A stretch of DNA of 64,000 nucleotides from Sphingomonadaceae bacterium (GTDB lineage Bacteria; Pseudomonadota; Alphaproteobacteria; Sphingomonadales; Sphingomonadaceae), in contig CANFXW010000001.1 in assembly GCA_947451145.1 (NCBI GenBank), positions 147,152 through 211,151 of the forward strand, read 5' to 3'. Positions 61,379 to 64,000 of the stretch are shown one piece after another. Below the pieces are notes generated by a model. The model searched no databases and was not told the origin of the DNA. It saw only the letters and a list, made by a program, of their open reading frames with translations. How positions within the stretch are numbered: the first letter of the stretch is position 1; each line of letters opens with the position of its first letter. Made by a program: the position numbers and the translations under genes.

Positions 61379-62866
61379 TTACCACCACCGCTCCGCCCGC
61401 GCGGTAAACGCCGCCCGCGCCTCTATCGCGAGACCGGCATTCAGCACACCCTGCTCGTCAAACGGCTTGCCGACGATCTGCAGACCGAGCGGCAGGCCCT
61501 GCGCGTTCAGCCCAGCCGGGACCGACATAGCAGGCAGACCGGCAAGGCTGGCGGGCACGGCGAATACGTCGTTGAGGTACATCGCCAGCGGATCAGAGAC
61601 CATCTCGCCAAGGCCGAACGATGCCGTCGGCGTAGTGGGGGCAAGGATAACGTCGCATAGTTCAAAAGCGCGCACGAAATCGCGGGCGATCAGCGTGCGG
61701 ACCTTCTGCGCCTGCGTGTAATAGGCATCGTAGAAGCCGGCCGAGAGCACATAGGTGCCGATCATGATACGGCGCTTTACCTCGGCTCCGAAACCGGCGG
61801 CGCGGGTGGCGGCGTACATATCCTGCAGGCCGGAGCCATCGGGCAGATCGCGCAGGCCGTAACGCACGCCATCATAGCGCGCGAGGTTAGACGAGGCTTC
61901 GGCCGGGGCGATGATGTAATAGGCGGGCAGCGCGTACTTGGTGTGCGGCAGCGAAATGTCGATCACTTCGGCACCCGCGTCCTTCAGCCAAGCAATGCCA
62001 TCGTCCCACGACTTGGCGACATCGGCATCGAGGCCGTCGACGCGGTATTCGCGCGGAATGCCCACCTTCTTGCCGCGCAGATCGCCCGAGAGGTTTGCGC
62101 TCCATTCGGGCACAGGCAGATCTAGGCTGGTCGAATCCTTGGGATCAAACCCGGCCATGGCCTCCAGCATGATCGCGCAGTCGGTGACGTCGCGGGCCAT
62201 TGGCCCCGCCTGATCGAGGCTGGAAGCGAAAGCGACGATGCCCCAGCGCGAGCAGCGGCCATAGGTTGGCTTGATGCCGGTGATGCCGGTGAAAGCCGCA
62301 GGCTGGCGGATCGAGCCGCCGGTATCGGTGCCGGTCGCCGCCGGGCAGAGCCGCGCCGCCACTGCCGCCGAGCTACCGCCCGAGGAACCGCCGGGGGCCA
62401 ATGCGACATTGCCGCCATCATTGCGCCGCCAGGGTGAGATCACATTGCCGAAATAGCTCGTCTCATTCGAAGAGCCCATGGCGAACTGGTCAAGGTTGAG
62501 CTTGCCGAGCATGCCCGCGCCCGCCTGCCACAGCTTGGCGCTGACGGTGCTTTCGTACTGGGGCTTGAAGCCTTCGAGGATGTGGCTCGCTGCAGTTGTC
62601 TGCACGCCCTGTGTGGCGAACAGGTCCTTCATGCCGATCGGCACGCCGGCCATCTTGCCGAGCGGCTTACCGGCCGCGCGGTCTGCATCGACTGCCTTCG
62701 CGGCGGTAATGGCCGCCTCTGGCGTGGTGACGATAAAGGCGTTCAGCGCTTCCTGTGCGGCGGCGACATTGGCGTTGAATGCCTCTGCCACTTCAACGGC
62801 GGTGAAAGAACCAGCGGCAACACCATCGCGGATCGCCGCGACGCCAAGGTTGGTCAGATCAGTCAT
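61379..62866 (-). CDS. gatA: aspartyl/glutamyl-tRNA amidotransferase subunit A
   Basis: A 495-residue amidase-signature enzyme. The Ser-cisSer-Lys triad appears in [10 protein letters not shown] (Lys), [14 protein letters not shown] (cis-Ser) and [12 protein letters not shown] (Ser nucleophile). It hydrolyses glutamine to supply ammonia for transamidation. Its ATG shares one base with the TAA of gatC (TAATG), so the two are translationally coupled. Confidence 0.96.
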   Translation of the reverse strand: MTDLTNLGVAAIRDGVAAGSFTAVEVAEAFNANVAAAQEALNAFIVTTPEAAITAAKAVDADRAAGKPLGKMAGVPIGMKDLFATQGVQTTAASHILEGFKPQYESTVSAKLWQAGAGMLGKLNLDQFAMGSSNETSYFGNVISPWRRNDGGNVALAPGGSSGGSSAAVAARLCPAATGTDTGGSIRQPAAFTGITGIKPTYGRCSRWGIVAFASSLDQAGPMARDVTDCAIMLEAMAGFDPKDSTSLDLPVPEWSANLSGDLRGKKVGIPREYRVDGLDADVAKSWDDGIAWLKDAGAEVIDISLPHTKYALPAYYIIAPAEASSNLARYDGVRYGLRDLPDGSGLQDMYAATRAAGFGAEVKRRIMIGTYVLSAGFYDAYYTQAQKVRTLIARDFVRAFELCDVILAPTTPTASFGLGEMVSDPLAMYLNDVFAVPASLAGLPAMSVPAGLNAQGLPLGLQIVGKPFDEQGVLNAGLAIEARAAFTARAERWW

Positions 62867-63168
62867 TATTCGATCACCTTTGGCACGCCGAAGAAGCCGT
62901 GTTCAGCCGCCGGAGCATTGGCCAGCACGGCATCGCGCCTGCCGCCACCGGTCAGCGGATCGGCATCGACCACGTCATCGCGCAGGCGCAGGTGGTTTTC
63001 GATTACCGCGGTCATCGGCTCAACGCCGGTAACATCGACTTCGCCGAGCTGTTCAACCCAGGCAAGGATACCGTTAAGCTCTGGCACCATGGCCTCAAGC
63101 TCGGCTTCGGAAACCTTGATGCGGGCCAGCGCGGCAATCTTTGCCACGGTGGCTGTATCGACTGACAT
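62866..63168 (-). CDS. gatC: aspartyl/glutamyl-tRNA amidotransferase subunit C
   Basis: A 100-residue GatC, the small belt subunit that stabilises GatA-Gat[35 protein letters not shown] and a Gly-rich tail with [22 protein letters not shown] are the full family pattern. It precedes gatA directly and follows the FKBP gene by 35 bases. Confidence 0.96.
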   Translation of the reverse strand: MSVDTATVAKIAALARIKVSEAELEAMVPELNGILAWVEQLGEVDVTGVEPMTAVIENHLRLRDDVVDADPLTGGGRRDAVLANAPAAEHGFFGVPKVIE

Positions 63169-63203
63169 TTTTCAAAAGCCCTTATCTGGTCTTCAGACTG
63201 AAA

Positions 63204-63782
63204 TTACTCTGCCCCTTGCGGACCCTGAGGCGGCGGAGCGCCTGCGCCCGGTGCGCCGTGACCTGCCCCACCCTGCGATTGCATCTGCTGCATTTGCTGC
63301 ATCATCTGTTGCTGCTGCATCATCTGCATCACTTCGGCGCGGGTACGGAATTCGAGCAGTTCAACCTCGAAATCGAGATCGGTATTGCCCGGAATGCCCT
63401 GCGTTCCTTCGATGCCATAGGCCATCTTCGACGGGATATGGACGAGATAGCGCCCCTGCTTCTGCATCTTCTGCAGAGCAACCGAGAAACCGGGGATCAC
63501 GGCATCAACCTGGAACGGCTTTTGCTGCCCCTGATCAAACACAGTGCCATCGGGCAGCGTCCCGCGATAGTTGACCAGTGCGATGTCGCTTGCCGCCGGG
63601 CTGCCGCCAGTCCCCTTGTGCAGGGTAACCACCTGAACGCCCTGATCCAGCTTCTGGTGGGTGAGCGAGGTTGCCCAGGCAAGGCCGCCGCCCGCGGCCA
63701 CGGCCACCAATGCGCCGATCCACAGCTTGGTAAGGGAGCCCTTGGCGATGGGCAGAAGCGGTACGCGGGTAATCTCGGTCAT
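63204..63782 (-). CDS. FKBP-type peptidyl-prolyl cis-trans isomerase, membrane-anchored
   Basis: A 192-residue protein. One membrane helix near 18-37 (LWIGALVAVAAGGGLAWA) anchors a periplasmic FKBP domain (about 50-150) with LVNYRGTLPDGTVFDQ, VIPGFSVALQKMQKQGR and the late DLDFEVELLEFR. The C-terminus (about 155-192) is a Met/Gln-rich tail with repeated MQQ and a Gly/Pro end. ATG 63782 is chosen; an upstream reading crosses the terminator at 63808. It probably assists envelope protein folding. It precedes gatC on the same strand. Confidence 0.88.
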   Translation of the reverse strand: MTEITRVPLLPIAKGSLTKLWIGALVAVAAGGGLAWATSLTHQKLDQGVQVVTLHKGTGGSPAASDIALVNYRGTLPDGTVFDQGQQKPFQVDAVIPGFSVALQKMQKQGRYLVHIPSKMAYGIEGTQGIPGNTDLDFEVELLEFRTRAEVMQMMQQQQMMQQMQQMQSQGGAGHGAPGAGAPPPQGPQGAE

Positions 63783-63807
63783 GGAATCATCCTGAAAGAC
63801 AGGTAGC

Positions 63808-63835
63808 AAAAAGGGCGCGGGATTCGCCCGCGCCC
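63808..63835 (-). terminator. intrinsic terminator, minus strand
   Basis: A perfect 9-base-pair GC stem (63813-63821 with 63827-63835, loop of 5) is followed on the minus strand by five T (complement of 63808-63812). This is a classic rho-independent terminator for a gene that enters from beyond position 64000, and it separates that unit from the FKBP-gatCA operon. Confidence 0.8.
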
Positions 63836-63889
63836 TCTTGGAGGAACGCTTGGCAGCGTTCAAGACTCTTATCTGCCTTACGGCAGAAA

Positions 63890-63971
63890 CGGCTCCGGCC
63901 CGCTCCCCCGCCCGGCCCCCCAACGAAATTGTACGCTGTGGGTGGCCGGGCGGGGGAGCGGGCCGGAGCCG
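63890..63971. repeat. 28-base perfect inverted repeat
   Basis: Bases 63890-63917 and 63944-63971 are exact reverse complements over 28 positions, almost all G/C, with a 26-base loop. Neighbouring smaller hairpins occur at about 63844-63861, 63872-63887 and 63975-63996. Together with the terminator they form a chain of stem-loops over the last 200 bases. Confidence 0.8.
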
Positions 63972-63974
63972 CAA

Positions 63975-63996
63975 GGCCAAGCCGGATGGCTTGGCC
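63975..63996. repeat. short perfect hairpin at window end
   Basis: GGCCAAGCC (63975-63983), loop GGAT, and its complement (63988-63996). It directly follows the 28-base inverted repeat and probably belongs to the same repeat element, which continues past the window edge. Confidence 0.6.
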
Positions 63997-64000
63997 GCAC

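Larger units (their letters stand above)
63878..64000 (-). other. open frame entering from the window edge, identity uncertain
   Basis: Reading the minus strand from base 64000 gives 40 sense codons and TAA at 63878-63880, ending ...SGPEPFLP. The following terminator at 63808 is consistent with a gene ending here. However the frame runs through a 28-base perfect inverted repeat, and composition is dominated by it, so the frame may be an accident of a repeat element. Only the edge is visible. Confidence 0.25.

Noticed and set aside
63204..63782. Met/Gln-rich tail of the FKBP as a novel prion-like domain
   Set aside because: Short low-complexity tails like this occur in other alphaproteobacterial FKBPs; nothing here supports a special function.
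1..64000. CRISPR arrays, toxin-antitoxin modules, phage or secretion system genes
   Set aside because: No evenly spaced repeats and no recognisable proteins of those systems were found on either strand.

Overview
The window reads as a piece of chromosome from a sphingomonad-type alphaproteobacterium (Sphingomonadaceae or Erythrobacteraceae; Novosphingobium and Sphingobium are the closest style). The basis is inference from GC-rich composition, a vitB-like TonB receptor sitting among acyl-CoA catabolic genes, the hflK-hflC-Do protease order, a Sphingomonas-style DUF1674 protein next to hemH, gatCAB with a membrane-anchored FKBP, and sphingomonad-like palindromic intergenic repeats. No rRNA, CRISPR array, intact insertion sequence or phage gene was seen.

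Positions 1 to about 34400 hold a large catabolic region built for CoA-activated degradation of a hydrophobic, probably cyclic or branched (terpenoid- or steroid-like) carbon source. It falls into several transcription units. (a) The 3' end of an acyl-CoA synthetase (1-119, +). (b) A minus-strand operon (5886 to 128): SDR, zinc alcohol dehydrogenase, enoyl-CoA hydratase, DUF3237 protein, AttH/CrtC-like protein, APH-type kinase and a small helical protein. (c) A plus-strand operon (5976-15555): cytochrome P450, two adjacent acyl-CoA dehydrogenases, a limonene-epoxide-hydrolase-like protein, SDR, three NTF2-like proteins, an unknown, a luciferase-like oxidoreductase and a ketosteroid-dehydrogenase-like flavoprotein. 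(d) A minus-strand unit (19198 to 15568): hydrolase-like peptide remnant, AtuA-family protein, SCP-x-type thiolase and its DUF35 partner. (e) An amidohydrolase (19444-21192, +). (f) A minus-strand block (28338 to 21515): TonB receptor, three SDRs and a CaiB/BaiF CoA-transferase. (g) AraC regulator, sulfotransferase, IclR regulator, a second AttH-like protein and a second luciferase-like oxidoreductase.

A plausible flow, inferred only: uptake by the TonB receptor; hydroxylation by the P450 or flavin oxidoreductases; oxidation by ADH and SDRs; CoA loading by the ligase or CoA-transferase; desaturation by the acyl-CoA dehydrogenases and the flavoprotein; hydration, oxidation and thiolysis by ECH, SDR and thiolase/DUF35. 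NTF2-like, DUF3237 and AttH-like proteins would supply isomerase, hydratase or binding functions. Control is probably by the AraC and IclR proteins.

From a tRNA-Lys (34509-34584, -) onward the content is housekeeping: folK, N-carbamoylputrescine amidase, msrA, RsmB-type rRNA methyltransferase, DUF1674, hemH, an orphan molybdenum hydroxylase large subunit, mrp, hflKC, a Do-family protease, PBP1A, msrB, dienelactone hydrolase, a phosphatase-like protein, a penicillin acylase, an M16 lipoprotein peptidase, three secreted unknowns, gatB, an FkbM methyltransferase, gatA, gatC and an FKBP. The junction at a tRNA 3' end makes an acquired catabolic block possible, but no integrase or att repeat was identified. 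The final 200 bases are a series of strong hairpins.
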